Shown here piece after piece: positions 1-8,142 of a DNA stretch of 64,000 bases. Position 1 is the first letter of the stretch. Each line of letters opens with the position of its first letter. Below the pieces are notes generated by a model. It saw only the letters and a list, made by a program, of their open reading frames with translations. It ran no database searches and was not told the origin of the DNA. The DNA comes from Desulfobacteraceae bacterium (GTDB taxonomy: Bacteria > Desulfobacterota > Desulfobacteria > Desulfobacterales > RPRI01), in NCBI GenBank assembly GCA_011391695.1, contig JAABQB010000010.1, positions 1 to 64,000 on the forward strand, in the 5' to 3' direction. Both the position numbers and the translations under genes were made by a program.

Positions 1-1370
1 CCGGCCGGTTTGAAACGGATGCCGTATATTTAAAGGAGTTGTATCAGGCCGAAACAGGCCTGGCACAAAGAATTTCGGCTTATCTTTCAATTCCGGTTGC
101 TCCTTTAAAAATAGACCCGGATGATATAACAAAAAATGTCCAGAAAAAACTCGCCATTAAACTGTCGCAGGAACAGCTTGGTGTTCTTGAAGGGGTATTT
201 TCACACCGCATAGCTGTAATTACTGGAGGACCCGGGACAGGCAAAACAACTCTTATTAGATCTGTTTCCGCGATCTTTGATTCTTTCGGGAAAAAGATTG
301 AGCTTGCCGCTCCAACCGGCAGGGCCGCAAGACGCCTCGCAGAAGTGACGGGACGAAAAGCTCAAACTATTCACAGGCTTCTCGGATACAACGCAATTGA
401 CGGTTGTTTCGATAAAAACCGGGACAATCCGATTGAGGCTGACGCTGTGATAATAGACGAGGCCTCGATGGTTGATACTCTTCTTATGTATAATCTCGTT
501 TCTGCAGTTCCTGTAAATTCAGTGCTTATACTTGTCGGCGATATTTTCCAGCTTCCGTCGGTCGGCCCCGGAAACGTCCTTTCAGACATGATAAGCTCCG
601 GGAAGATACCTGTTTTTTATTTGAGCAAAATATTCAGGCAGGCCGGAGAAAGCCCGATAATTGTGAATGCGCACAGGGTCCGGGAGGGTGAATTTCCTAT
701 CTTTCAACAACCGGATGCTTCAGTTTCAATATCTGAGTTCTGTTTTATCGAGCAGAATAAACCAGACCGAATACCTCCTGTTATAGTCGAGCTTTGCAAA
801 AAAACAATTCCCGACTCTTTCGGTTTTGATCCCGTAAATGATATCCAGGTTCTGACACCCATGCATAAAGGAGTTGCAGGAACCCTGAATCTGAACCAGG
901 TGCTCCAGAAGGCCTTGAACCTAAATCCCGCAATTGTTGACGCTATGGGAAGCAGGTTCAAAGAGGGCGACAAGGTGATGCATCTTAAGAATAATTACCA
1001 GAAGGAGGTATTCAACGGCGATATCGGGACTGTGGTTGAAATCGATGGAAAAAAGAAACGGCTTGTCGTGAATTATTATGACAGGCTTGTCGAATACGAC
1101 TTTGAGGAACTGGACGAGGTATCACCGGCATATGCCATATCCGTCCATAAATCCCAGGGTTCGGAATATCCGGTTGTAATTATTCCGCTTGTGACAGAAC
1201 ATTACATGCTTCTTCAAAGGAATGTCCTGTACACCGCGATAACAAGGGGGAGTAAAATGGTAATCCTGATCGGTTCAAGGCGGGCTTTTGAAATTGCCCT
1301 TAAAAATGACAAACCACGCGAGCGGCTGTCAGGCCTTAAGGAGAAGCTCAGCATTCCCCGGATGGGATGA
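1..1370 (+). CDS. recD2: RecD2-type ATP-dependent DNA helicase, 3' part of gene
   Basis: C-terminal part of a superfamily 1 helicase of the RecD/RecD2 group, a 5'-3' DNA unwinding enzyme used in repair and recombination. The reading frame is open to the window edge, so the track's TTG at base 39 is not a real start. About 455 codons are visible out of roughly 720-750 usual for RecD2. Seen are Walker A (GGPGTGKTT), a Walker B-like DEASM, and the UvrD_C_2-type C-terminal block with AISVHKSQGSEYP and YTAITRG. The N-terminal helix-hairpin-helix region expected for RecD2 lies outside the window. It converges with msrAB. Family assignment is strong; the RecD2 subtype is inferred because no RecB or RecC is visible. 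Confidence 0.9.
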   Translation, partial: GRFETDAVYLKELYQAETGLAQRISAYLSIPVAPLKIDPDDITKNVQKKLAIKLSQEQLGVLEGVFSHRIAVITGGPGTGKTTLIRSVSAIFDSFGKKIELAAPTGRAARRLAEVTGRKAQTIHRLLGYNAIDGCFDKNRDNPIEADAVIIDEASMVDTLLMYNLVSAVPVNSVLILVGDIFQLPSVGPGNVLSDMISSGKIPVFYLSKIFRQAGESPIIVNAHRVREGEFPIFQQPDASVSISEFCFIEQNKPDRIPPVIVELCKKTIPDSFGFDPVNDIQVLTPMHKGVAGTLNLNQVLQKALNLNPAIVDAMGSRFKEGDKVMHLKNNYQKEVFNGDIGTVVEIDGKKKRLVVNYYDRLVEYDFEELDEVSPAYAISVHKSQGSEYPVVIIPLVTEHYMLLQRNVLYTAITRGSKMVILIGSRRAFEIALKNDKPRERLSGLKEKLSIPRMG

Positions 1371-1437
1371 GGAGTATCCATTTTTCATGAGCCCGCCTGA
1401 AATCAATATCACTTGTTAGAATTGGCAGCGATCTTCT

Positions 1438-2562
1438 TTATTTAAAAATATGCAGATATTCGCCATAACCTTCTTTTTCAAGCTCTTCTTTCGGAACGAA
1501 ACGGAGGGAGGCTGAGTTCATGCAGTATCTCAGGCCTGTGGGCTTTGGCCCGTCCGTGAAAACATGCCCGAGATGAGAGTCACCATGCTTGCTCCGCACC
1601 TCGGTCCGAACAGTGAACAGCCCGCGGTCCTCTTTTTCCACGATATTTGCAGGCTCAAGTGGTTTGGTGAAACTCGGCCAGCCGGTTCCCGAATCGTACT
1701 TGTCGTGAGAGCTGAAAAGCGGCTCACCCGATATGATATCAATGTAAATCCCTTCTTTTTTGTTGTCCCAGTATTCATTTTTAAACGGTGGCTCTGTGCC
1801 ATTCTTACGGGTTACCTCGTACTGCATGGGAGTCAGCTTTTTCCTGATAACATCGTCTCCGGGTTTTTTATATTTAGAGTCAATAGAAGCACCGGCAACC
1901 GGTTTTTTCTCTTCTCCCCAGACTTTTTTGATAAACTGATCCCGGCCTGAATTCCACCGATAATATTTATATTTGGTCTGATGATTTTTATAATAGTCCT
2001 GATGGTAATCCTCTGCCTTGTAAAACTTTGTGAATTGTATAATTTCAGTTGCAACCGGTTTGTTTAAATAGCCTGATTTTTCAATCTCTTTTCTCGATTC
2101 TTCAGCCAGGCGTTTTTGTTCTTCATCATGGTAAAATATGGCAGACCTGTACTGTTCTCCCCGGTCAACAAACTGGCCTCCCGCGTCCGTCGGATCCACA
2201 TGTCTAAAGAAATAGTTGAGCAGTTCTTTATATGAAACTTTTCCGGGATCATAAATTAACTGTACTGCCTCCACATGCCCGGTCCCTCCCGCCGATACTT
2301 CCTCATACTTCGGGTTCACCTTCCGGCCTCCGGTATAGCCTGATATTACTTCAACCACGCCATCGACCTTCTCAAAATCAGATTCCACGCACCAGAAACA
2401 TCCGCCGGCAAATGTGGCTGTTTGTAATTTGTTTTGCTTTTCCTCCATGACGGTATCCCTGCCTTTCTTATCTTTAGAATTATCATAAATCGTTACGGCG
2501 TACGCCATAGCTGCCGCAGCCATAAGAATCAGGATAATCTGTATAATTTTAAAAGGTTTCAT
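1438..2562 (-). CDS. msrAB: Membrane-anchored peptide methionine sulfoxide reductase MsrA-MsrB fusion
   Basis: Bifunctional enzyme repairing both the S and R forms of oxidised methionine. The chosen start is MKPFKII, seven codons inside the track ORF, because AAGGAG lies just upstream of that ATG. An N-terminal hydrophobic stretch (about residues 5-23) predicts export or a membrane anchor. The MsrA domain carries GCFWC at about residues 54-58. The MsrB domain follows from about residue 240, with SGEPLF, GTGWPSF and the catalytic [11 protein letters not shown], and appears to lack the CxxC zinc pairs of some MsrBs. Fused MsrAB proteins are well known. The extracytoplasmic location is inference. 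It is monocistronic as far as seen. Confidence 0.93.
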   Translation of the reverse strand: MKPFKIIQIILILMAAAAMAYAVTIYDNSKDKKGRDTVMEEKQNKLQTATFAGGCFWCVESDFEKVDGVVEVISGYTGGRKVNPKYEEVSAGGTGHVEAVQLIYDPGKVSYKELLNYFFRHVDPTDAGGQFVDRGEQYRSAIFYHDEEQKRLAEESRKEIEKSGYLNKPVATEIIQFTKFYKAEDYHQDYYKNHQTKYKYYRWNSGRDQFIKKVWGEEKKPVAGASIDSKYKKPGDDVIRKKLTPMQYEVTRKNGTEPPFKNEYWDNKKEGIYIDIISGEPLFSSHDKYDSGTGWPSFTKPLEPANIVEKEDRGLFTVRTEVRSKHGDSHLGHVFTDGPKPTGLRYCMNSASLRFVPKEELEKEGYGEYLHIFK

Positions 2563-2667
2563 GTCCTTCTCCTTAAGACCCAAAATGTTCTTTTAATAGT
2601 TTCTATTTGAATATAGGGACTATCATCGGTGTGTCAAGGAGAAGTGTCTGGAGTCCGGATGCGTAGC

Positions 2668-3027
2668 TCAAGTATGGCATTCATGCGGGTGCTCAAGACA
2701 CATAATGCCTGAATCGATCAGTCTCCCATCAAGGTAATTTTGTATAACCGTTTTAATTTCACCGGAACACCCTCTGAAAACTTTTATTCCATGACTGCCT
2801 AAAACATTTACGGCTCCTTCTCCCATATTTCCGGCCAGCATTACATTTACACCCATCAGAGATAATGTCTGGGCAATGTCTGATTTGCATCCGCAGCCTG
2901 TAGGAGAGTCAACTTTCTCTTCGAAAATAATCTCCTTATTATCATTGACTGTGAATACTGTGAAATATTCACAATGACCAAAATGGTTATCTATCCTGTT
3001 TTCCTTTGAAGGTAATGCGATTTTCAT
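2668..3027 (-). CDS. NifX/NifB-family (dinitrogenase iron-molybdenum cofactor type) small protein
   Basis: A 119-residue protein of the dinitrogenase Fe-Mo cofactor biosynthesis family. It starts MKIALPSKENRIDNHFGHCEYF, the usual beginning of the fold with the conserved HFG(H/R)C region. It ends in a short His/Cys tail (CLEHPHECHT) that could bind metal. In Desulfobacterota and Clostridia such stand-alone proteins accompany Mrp/MinD-type ATPases and DUF134 regulators and are linked to Fe-S or metal-cofactor handling rather than nitrogen fixation. Here it lies 58 bp downstream of the DUF134 gene on the same strand, so both probably share the palindrome-controlled promoter. No nif genes are visible. 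The exact substrate is unknown. Confidence 0.85.
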   Translation of the reverse strand: MKIALPSKENRIDNHFGHCEYFTVFTVNDNKEIIFEEKVDSPTGCGCKSDIAQTLSLMGVNVMLAGNMGEGAVNVLGSHGIKVFRGCSGEIKTVIQNYLDGRLIDSGIMCLEHPHECHT

Positions 3028-3085
3028 TTTTGTATTTCTCCTTAAGATATGTTTTTGAAAAATCTTCTTGACTTCCGGATGGAAA

Positions 3086-3394
3086 CTAAATGGTTTTCAT
3101 GTTTTCGACTCTGACTTCACCCCCGGCAATTTTTAAGGCCTTCCCATGAATCAATACATCTGCAATTTTTCTGTGTGCCGAATCGATAATCCGGCCAAAT
3201 GTCTGCCGTGATATATCCATTTTGGCGGCAGCTTGTTCCTGATATAAACCTTCGAAATCGGCAAGCTTTATTGCTTCGAATTCATCAAGAGTTAAAACGA
3301 CTTCTTCCAGCAATGAGGATGGTATCCCTTTTGGTTTATAATAATTTACATCCGGAAGGCAGCCTATTTTTCTGCAATACTTGGGTCTTGTCAT
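3086..3394 (-). CDS. DUF134 (UPF0251) family DNA-binding protein
   Basis: A 102-residue protein matching the DUF134/UPF0251 family: MTRPKYCRKIG at the start, LTLDEFEAIKLADFEGLYQEQAA in the middle, and a sigma-70 region-4-like helix-turn-helix (AAAKMDISRQTFGRIIDSAHRKIADVL). These proteins are thought to be transcription regulators, commonly encoded beside NifX-like and Mrp-like iron-sulfur proteins. Upstream, at 3417-3436, lies a perfect 20-bp palindrome suited to an autoregulatory operator. The gene is first in an apparent two-gene unit with the NifX-like protein. Family identity is strong; the signal sensed is not known from sequence. Confidence 0.88.
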   Translation of the reverse strand: MTRPKYCRKIGCLPDVNYYKPKGIPSSLLEEVVLTLDEFEAIKLADFEGLYQEQAAAKMDISRQTFGRIIDSAHRKIADVLIHGKALKIAGGEVRVENMKTI

Positions 3395-3416
3395 AATAAC
3401 TCCTCATTAATACGCA

Positions 3417-3436
3417 TTATGAGCATATGCTCATAA
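3417..3436. promoter_or_regulatory. 20-bp perfect palindrome, candidate DUF134 operator
   Basis: TTATGAGCATATGCTCATAA is a perfect 20-bp inverted repeat, 23-42 bases upstream of the DUF134 start codon. Its length, symmetry and position fit an operator for a dimeric regulator. Assigning it to DUF134 is inference from adjacency. Confidence 0.6.
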
Positions 3437-3505
3437 ATTGTCAAGTAAATAATTTGTAATCGCCTTTTCGATTTGCAGTGATTTTTTAAAATGTCTTTCG
3501 GAACT

Positions 3506-3957
3506 TCAGTCAATTTCCCTGATGACCTGCCCTCGCGAAGTAAAAGGAATTCCCTGCTGAACTTGAGTGTCTATCATTATTGATTCGACTACAGGCTCGG
3601 CAACCCTGTTCTTTGATTCCAGAGCCAATTGCATAAGTCCTAAAAAGAGAAGAATTTGTCATTCCCATGAAAGTGGGGCACGTATTGAAGCACAGCGCTA
3701 TCCAGTCTTTTCAATATATTGCCAAAATTCCTGGATTTCCGTTTGCACGGAAATGACAGCTTTTGCAATAGGCTCATAGTTTTAAGAGTTAAATGATTTT
3801 GAAGCTGTTTTTTCAGGAGTTTTACGCCCGAATCATGACAATCTACTGCCGTAACAGTTATCGGCTGATCTGGATCGGTGTTTCTTATGCTCAAAGTAGC
3901 CGCAGGAAGGAAAGGGCTTTCACGATGATTACTCAACGAGGTATAATTACGAGATAA
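3506..3957 (-). pseudogene. DUF3124 protein remnant split by a repeat element
   Basis: Two stretches on the minus strand resemble the two halves of a DUF3124-domain protein. The upstream part (about 3957-3780) reads NHRESPFLPAATLSIRNTDP...VTAVDCHDSGVKLLKK, close to the family's conserved ATLSIRNTDP and VDYYDSDGKLL segments. The downstream part (about 3610-3506) reads NRVAEPVVESIMIDTQ...GIPFTSRGQVI before TGA, matching the usual C-terminus. Between them is a palindromic repeat of about 142 bp that encodes unrelated residues and a stop. The N-terminal signal peptide region is also lost (in-frame TGA). I read this as a gene inactivated by repeat insertion and decay. The family call rests on remembered motifs, not a search. 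Confidence 0.65.
3628..3769. repeat. Palindromic intergenic repeat inserted in DUF3124 remnant
   Basis: The element is bounded by ATTGCATAAG and the inverted CTTTTGCAAT. It contains GTCATTCCCATGAAAGTGGGG and TTTCCGTTTGCACGGAAATGAC arms. Its core (GAAGCACAGCGCTATCCAGTCTTTTCAA) recurs in inverse orientation near 7275-7312, so both belong to one dispersed family. Confidence 0.7.
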
Positions 3958-4116
3958 TCAAACATTATGGAATATTTGTTGTTTACTTGATTTGTAGAAA
4001 ACTTATGTATTATATAATAAGCAAACAATTTCATGTTGTCTTGATCTAATAGATAAAATCGTGCAACTTGTCATATATTTTCAACTGATACAGCAATATT
4101 AACAGGAATTAATTAC

Positions 4117-6318
4117 ATGAATAAAATCATGGTTGTGGATAACGATACGATGATGCTGGAGTTCTTGTCCGATCTTCTTGAAAATAAAGGACACCAGGTC
4201 AAAACGGCAAAAGATGGTCTTGCAGCCCTGGAAACACTGAAAACATATATCCCGGACATCATGTTCGTTGACCTTGTCATGCCGAATATCAGCGGAGACA
4301 AACTATGCCGGGCAATAAGAAGACACCCCGAGCTCAACGGTATTTATATAACTATTTTATCGGCGATCGCCGCTGAGCAGGAAATAGATATAACTGAAAT
4401 TGGCGCCAATGCCTGCATAGCCAAAGGGTCTTTTAGTAATATGGCCGAACAGGTTCTCGATCTTTTAGACCGTGTGAACAGCAAAATCCCTTATAATGTA
4501 ACAAAAAAAACAACAGAGCTCGAAGATGTCCATACAAGCAAGATCAATAAAGAGTTGTTGTATTTCAAAAGACATTCTGAAGCCATATTGAATAACCTTT
4601 CTGAAGGTATTTTAGAACTTAACCCTGATAATAAGGTGATTTACGCCAATCCTTTCGTTCAGTTGATGACGGGGAACAGGGAGGAAGATCTTTTGGGTTC
4701 ATATTTTCCTGAACTTTTTGAAGATCCTTACAGGAAAAGATTAACAGAGATGCTTCATCTTATTGATAAAGGTCCTCAGGAAATTTCCGAAGATCTGCCG
4801 GTAATGCTGAAAGGCAAAATGGTTTCCCTGAGTATTTTCCCGGTTAATGATGAAGAGCACAATTCCATCATTGTGATCCTGAATGACGTTACCGAACGCA
4901 AAAAAGCAGAACTGGCACTGGCTGAACAGAAGGATTTTTCTGAGAAAATGATCGAGAACTCGGCTGTGCCGACGTTCGTGATAAATACGCAACATGATAT
5001 TATTATATGGAATAAAGCGTGTGAAGAGCTGACCGGAATTAATGCTGCAGAAATGATCGGGACAGATAATCATTGGAAGGGTTTTTATGACCATAAACGT
5101 CCGCACGTTGCCGACATTGTGGTAGATCGAACACCAGGCAGCATGTCAGAGTATTACAGCAACTATAAGAAATCTGCTTTTGCAGAGGAGGGCCTGCAGG
5201 CAGAGGGATGGTACGCAAATTTAGGCGGAAAGAAACGATACATATTTTTTGATGCGGCGCCGATATACAGCAGTAAAGGTGAACTGGTCGGAGCTATCGA
5301 AACTCTTCATGACATTACCGATCGGAGGCGTGCAATAGACGCGCTTCGTAAAAGTGAAATGAAATACCGGGATCTCTATGATTTTTTGCCTATCCCGGTC
5401 TATGAAATGGATTTGGAAGCCAATATTACTTCTGCCAACAAAGCAATGTATAAAGCTTTTGGATATAAAGATGAGGATATCGGAAAGGGTTTGAATGCAC
5501 GGGATATTCTTTCATCAGAAGATGTCGATGAATCTGAATTAAGCATTCAAAGACTGCTGAGTGAAGAGAAAACCGAAGGCGCCGAATACACTTTAAAGAG
5601 AAAAGATGGGAGCCTCTTTTCGGCTATCATCATTTCAAGCATAAATACTCTCTGGGGCAAACCAAGAGATATCAGGGGGGTTATTGTCGATATTACCGAA
5701 CGCAAACTTTTCGAGCATGAATTGAGTGAGACCACGGAGAAACTCAGGAAGAACCTGATAGGGACTATGCAAACTTTATCACTGACTATAGAAACGCGGG
5801 ATCCTTATACTGCAGGCCACCAGAAAGCGGTTTCAAAACTTGCCCGCGCAATTGCGCAGGAGATGGGATTATCAGCAGATATCATTGACAATATAAGGAT
5901 GGCAGGCGCAATCCATGATATCGGCAAAATTGCGGTACCTGCCGAAATATTAAGCAAGCCAGGGAGACTGACAAATATAGAAATGAGCCTTATAAGGACT
6001 CATGCTGAGTCTGGTTATAACATATTAAAAGATGCTGAGTTGCCCTATCCCATAGCCGAAATAACTCTTCAGCATCATGAGAGAATGGATGGTTCAGGAT
6101 ATCCGCAGGGCTTAAAAGGAGACCAGATACTTATCGAAGCCCGCATTATAAGCGTAGCCGATGTGGTTGAGGCCATCTTCTCTCATCGTCCTTACCGTCC
6201 ATCCCTTGGCATAGATATAGCCCTTGAGGAGATCGAAAAGAACAAGGGATTATTCTACGATGCCCAGATTGCGGATGCATGCCTGAGACTTTTCAGAGAG
6301 AAGGGTTATAAAATGTGA
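4117..6318 (+). CDS. Orphan response regulator with PAS domains and HD-GYP output
   Basis: A 733-residue cytoplasmic signalling protein. Domains in order: a receiver domain (residues 1 to about 120, with phospho-acceptor Asp in MFVDLVMP and conserved Lys in CIAKGS); three PAS/PAC modules (about 155-270, 270-405, 415-535, each ending in a DITERK/DITDRR-type linker); and an HD-GYP domain (about 555-733) with HDIGK and HHERMDGSGYPQGL. HD-GYP domains hydrolyse cyclic di-GMP, and the key residues are present, so phosphodiesterase activity is likely. No histidine kinase is adjacent. The start has a weak AGGA upstream. It stands alone, with the Fe-S protein gene starting 73 bp downstream. Confidence 0.92.
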   Translation: MNKIMVVDNDTMMLEFLSDLLENKGHQVKTAKDGLAALETLKTYIPDIMFVDLVMPNISGDKLCRAIRRHPELNGIYITILSAIAAEQEIDITEIGANACIAKGSFSNMAEQVLDLLDRVNSKIPYNVTKKTTELEDVHTSKINKELLYFKRHSEAILNNLSEGILELNPDNKVIYANPFVQLMTGNREEDLLGSYFPELFEDPYRKRLTEMLHLIDKGPQEISEDLPVMLKGKMVSLSIFPVNDEEHNSIIVILNDVTERKKAELALAEQKDFSEKMIENSAVPTFVINTQHDIIIWNKACEELTGINAAEMIGTDNHWKGFYDHKRPHVADIVVDRTPGSMSEYYSNYKKSAFAEEGLQAEGWYANLGGKKRYIFFDAAPIYSSKGELVGAIETLHDITDRRRAIDALRKSEMKYRDLYDFLPIPVYEMDLEANITSANKAMYKAFGYKDEDIGKGLNARDILSSEDVDESELSIQRLLSEEKTEGAEYTLKRKDGSLFSAIIISSINTLWGKPRDIRGVIVDITERKLFEHELSETTEKLRKNLIGTMQTLSLTIETRDPYTAGHQKAVSKLARAIAQEMGLSADIIDNIRMAGAIHDIGKIAVPAEILSKPGRLTNIEMSLIRTHAESGYNILKDAELPYPIAEITLQHHERMDGSGYPQGLKGDQILIEARIISVADVVEAIFSHRPYRPSLGIDIALEEIEKNKGLFYDAQIADACLRLFREKGYKM

Positions 6319-6391
6319 AATTGACCATACACGGTGACATGCAAGAAGATGTTATCTGCCATCCGATTAAAACGAGAAAACGGATTGTTTA

Positions 6392-7210
6392 ATGGCTAGT
6401 CCCCACTGGATCAAAACAATCATCAACAAAACCTTTGCTGGGCGCTTTTTCTTTTCCAAACTGACACATTATCCGATAATAGGCCGTATTGTTGATCATG
6501 CCCTGTTCGACGGGGATGATATCCTGTATTTGCTCAGAGATAAGGCGATACCTGTCAATGCGTCCATTGACCGGCCGGAAAGCCTAATGGTTCCATCCCT
6601 TGTTGTTGATCATTTTATCCGGGAGGCAAATTATCACTGGATCATGGATTTCTGCATCTGCCGGGATTCTGCCGGTTGCCGGGATTATCCCGTTGGTCTT
6701 GGCTGCATGTTTCTGGGAGAGGCCGCAATGGATATAAATCCGAAATTCGGACGCCATGCTACATTGCAGGAAGCGCTCGGGCATGCGAAGCTCTGCCGGG
6801 AAGCCGGGCTTGTGCACCTCATAGGCCGCAACAAACTTGATGCTGTTTGGCTGGGTGTCGGTCCCGGCCGAAAGCTTCTTACGATATGCAACTGCTGCCC
6901 GTGCTGCTGCCTGTGGAAAATGCTGCCGGCAATCACTCCTGCAATAGGCGGTAAAGTCTCCAGAATGCCTGGGATATCGGTTCGCGTAAACGATCAATGC
7001 TTAGGATGCGGCACCTGTACAACAAATATCTGCTTCGTGAACGCGATTCATGTTGAAAACAAACATGCCGTGATAAATGAACTGGAATGCAGGGGGTGCG
7101 GCCGGTGTGTTGAGTCATGCCCTAATAATGCCATAGAAGTAATAATTGAAAACAGCAGCTTTGTAAACGATACAATAAAGAGGATATCTGACTTGGTTGA
7201 TGTAACATAA
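6392..7210 (+). CDS. Cysteine-rich 4Fe-4S ferredoxin-domain protein
   Basis: A 272-residue protein with two C-terminal ferredoxin-type cluster motifs. One is standard (CRGCGRCVESCP). The other has an extra residue (CLGCGTCTTNIC), so the first cluster may be atypical. The N-terminal part holds two more cysteine groups, CICRDSAGC...GLGC and CNCCPCCC, which could bind further metal or clusters. No transmembrane segment or radical-SAM motif is obvious. Proteins of this layout are common in sulfate reducers and are annotated only as 4Fe-4S binding proteins. It follows the HD-GYP gene on the same strand. An electron-transfer role is inferred; the partner is unknown. Confidence 0.85.
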   Translation: MASPHWIKTIINKTFAGRFFFSKLTHYPIIGRIVDHALFDGDDILYLLRDKAIPVNASIDRPESLMVPSLVVDHFIREANYHWIMDFCICRDSAGCRDYPVGLGCMFLGEAAMDINPKFGRHATLQEALGHAKLCREAGLVHLIGRNKLDAVWLGVGPGRKLLTICNCCPCCCLWKMLPAITPAIGGKVSRMPGISVRVNDQCLGCGTCTTNICFVNAIHVENKHAVINELECRGCGRCVESCPNNAIEVIIENSSFVNDTIKRISDLVDVT

Positions 7211-7215
7211 GTATT

Positions 7216-7367
7216 GACGGTTTTGTAAAAAGTCTAAAAATCGTCACTCCCTGAAAACCGGGAGTCCAGAACAGGTTGAAAAGACTGGATAGCGCTGGTG
7301 CTTCACTATGTGCCCAGCTTTCGCGGGAATGACATAAGAGGGCATATAATTAGCTTTTTACGAAGGC
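7216..7367. repeat. Mosaic palindromic repeat with GACGG/TTTTTACGAAGGC ends
   Basis: It begins GACGGTTTTGTAAAAAGTC six bases after the upstream stop codon and ends GCTTTTTACGAAGGC, an imperfect terminal inverted repeat. Inside are CGTCACTCCCTGAAAACCGGGAGTCCAG and CTTTCGCGGGAATGACA arms, plus a core inversely shared with 3628-3769. It is one member of the dispersed family described in the findings. Confidence 0.7.
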
Positions 7368-7518
7368 AATAAACTACCCCGCAGCAGAGCTGCGAGGTAT
7401 CTGGAATACGGAATACAGTAGTCAGAAGTCAGAATTATTTTGAAAATATTTTAATCCCTCTTCTGGATTCTGGATTCTTACCCCGAAGCATAGCTTCGAA
7501 GAATTCTTTTGATTAAAA
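7368..7518. other. Intergenic stretch with two small hairpins
   Basis: After the repeat, this stretch holds two short stem-loops, CGCAGCAGAGCTGCG and CGAAGCATAGCTTCG. The latter ends a few bases before the hydrolase gene. No promoter or ribosome binding site is convincing. Confidence 0.4.
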
Positions 7519-8115
7519 ATGGACAAATACGCAAATTACGATGATTTGAAACTGCATGAAATAAAAGGAGAGGATTATGTAATACTCTCACGGGCAGGAA
7601 CTTCCCTTATTGCCGTTATAGCGCTTCATGGAGGGGGCATAGAACCGGGAACTGTTGACATTGCTGATATTCTGGCAGGTGCAGAGCATAGTTTTTACGC
7701 ATTTAAAGGAATAAAAAAGAAGGGGAATGCGGTATTACATATTTCGAGCACCAGATTTGATGAGCCGGAGGGAATAACAATTGCAGAAAAGGCGGAAATA
7801 GTTGTTTCGATTCACGGGTGTCGTGGTAAATACGACAAGGTTTTTGTCGGAGGCAGAAATCAGAACCTGAAGGAGAAAATATGTTATATGCTGGAAAAAG
7901 CCGGTTTCAATTCCGAAATATCTGAAAAAGAAGGGTTGCATGGTCAGCATCCTGAAAATATATGCAATCGATGCCAGTCCGGTGGGGGAGTGCAACTGGA
8001 AATATCAAGAGGTCTGAGAGAGAAAATGTTCGACAATCTTGGAAGACGAAGATTGAGAAAAAGAAATAAGCTGTTTTTCAGGTTCGTGGAAACGTTGAGA
8101 GAAGCACTCAGATGA
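7519..8115 (+). CDS. Poly-gamma-glutamate hydrolase family protein (DUF867-like)
   Basis: A 198-residue protein matching the poly-gamma-glutamate hydrolase/YjqB (DUF867) family, Zn-dependent peptidases first described from phages of capsule-forming Bacillus. Seen are ALHGGGIEPGT, the SIHG segment, and GLHGQHPENICNRCQSGGGVQLEISRGLRE, which together form the expected metal and substrate site. There is no signal peptide, so it is probably cytoplasmic. It sits 27 bp upstream of an acyl-CoA synthetase on the same strand with no obvious functional link. The start is the first ATG, with no good Shine-Dalgarno sequence. The family call is good; the true substrate in this organism is unknown. Confidence 0.8.
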   Translation: MDKYANYDDLKLHEIKGEDYVILSRAGTSLIAVIALHGGGIEPGTVDIADILAGAEHSFYAFKGIKKKGNAVLHISSTRFDEPEGITIAEKAEIVVSIHGCRGKYDKVFVGGRNQNLKEKICYMLEKAGFNSEISEKEGLHGQHPENICNRCQSGGGVQLEISRGLREKMFDNLGRRRLRKRNKLFFRFVETLREALR

Positions 8116-8142
8116 GAAAGTCATTGGAGTAAGGGGAAAAAT

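Noticed and set aside
7519-8115. Possible functional coupling of the poly-gamma-glutamate hydrolase-like gene with the acyl-CoA synthetase
   Set aside because: Only adjacency supports it; no shared chemistry, and no capsule genes are visible.
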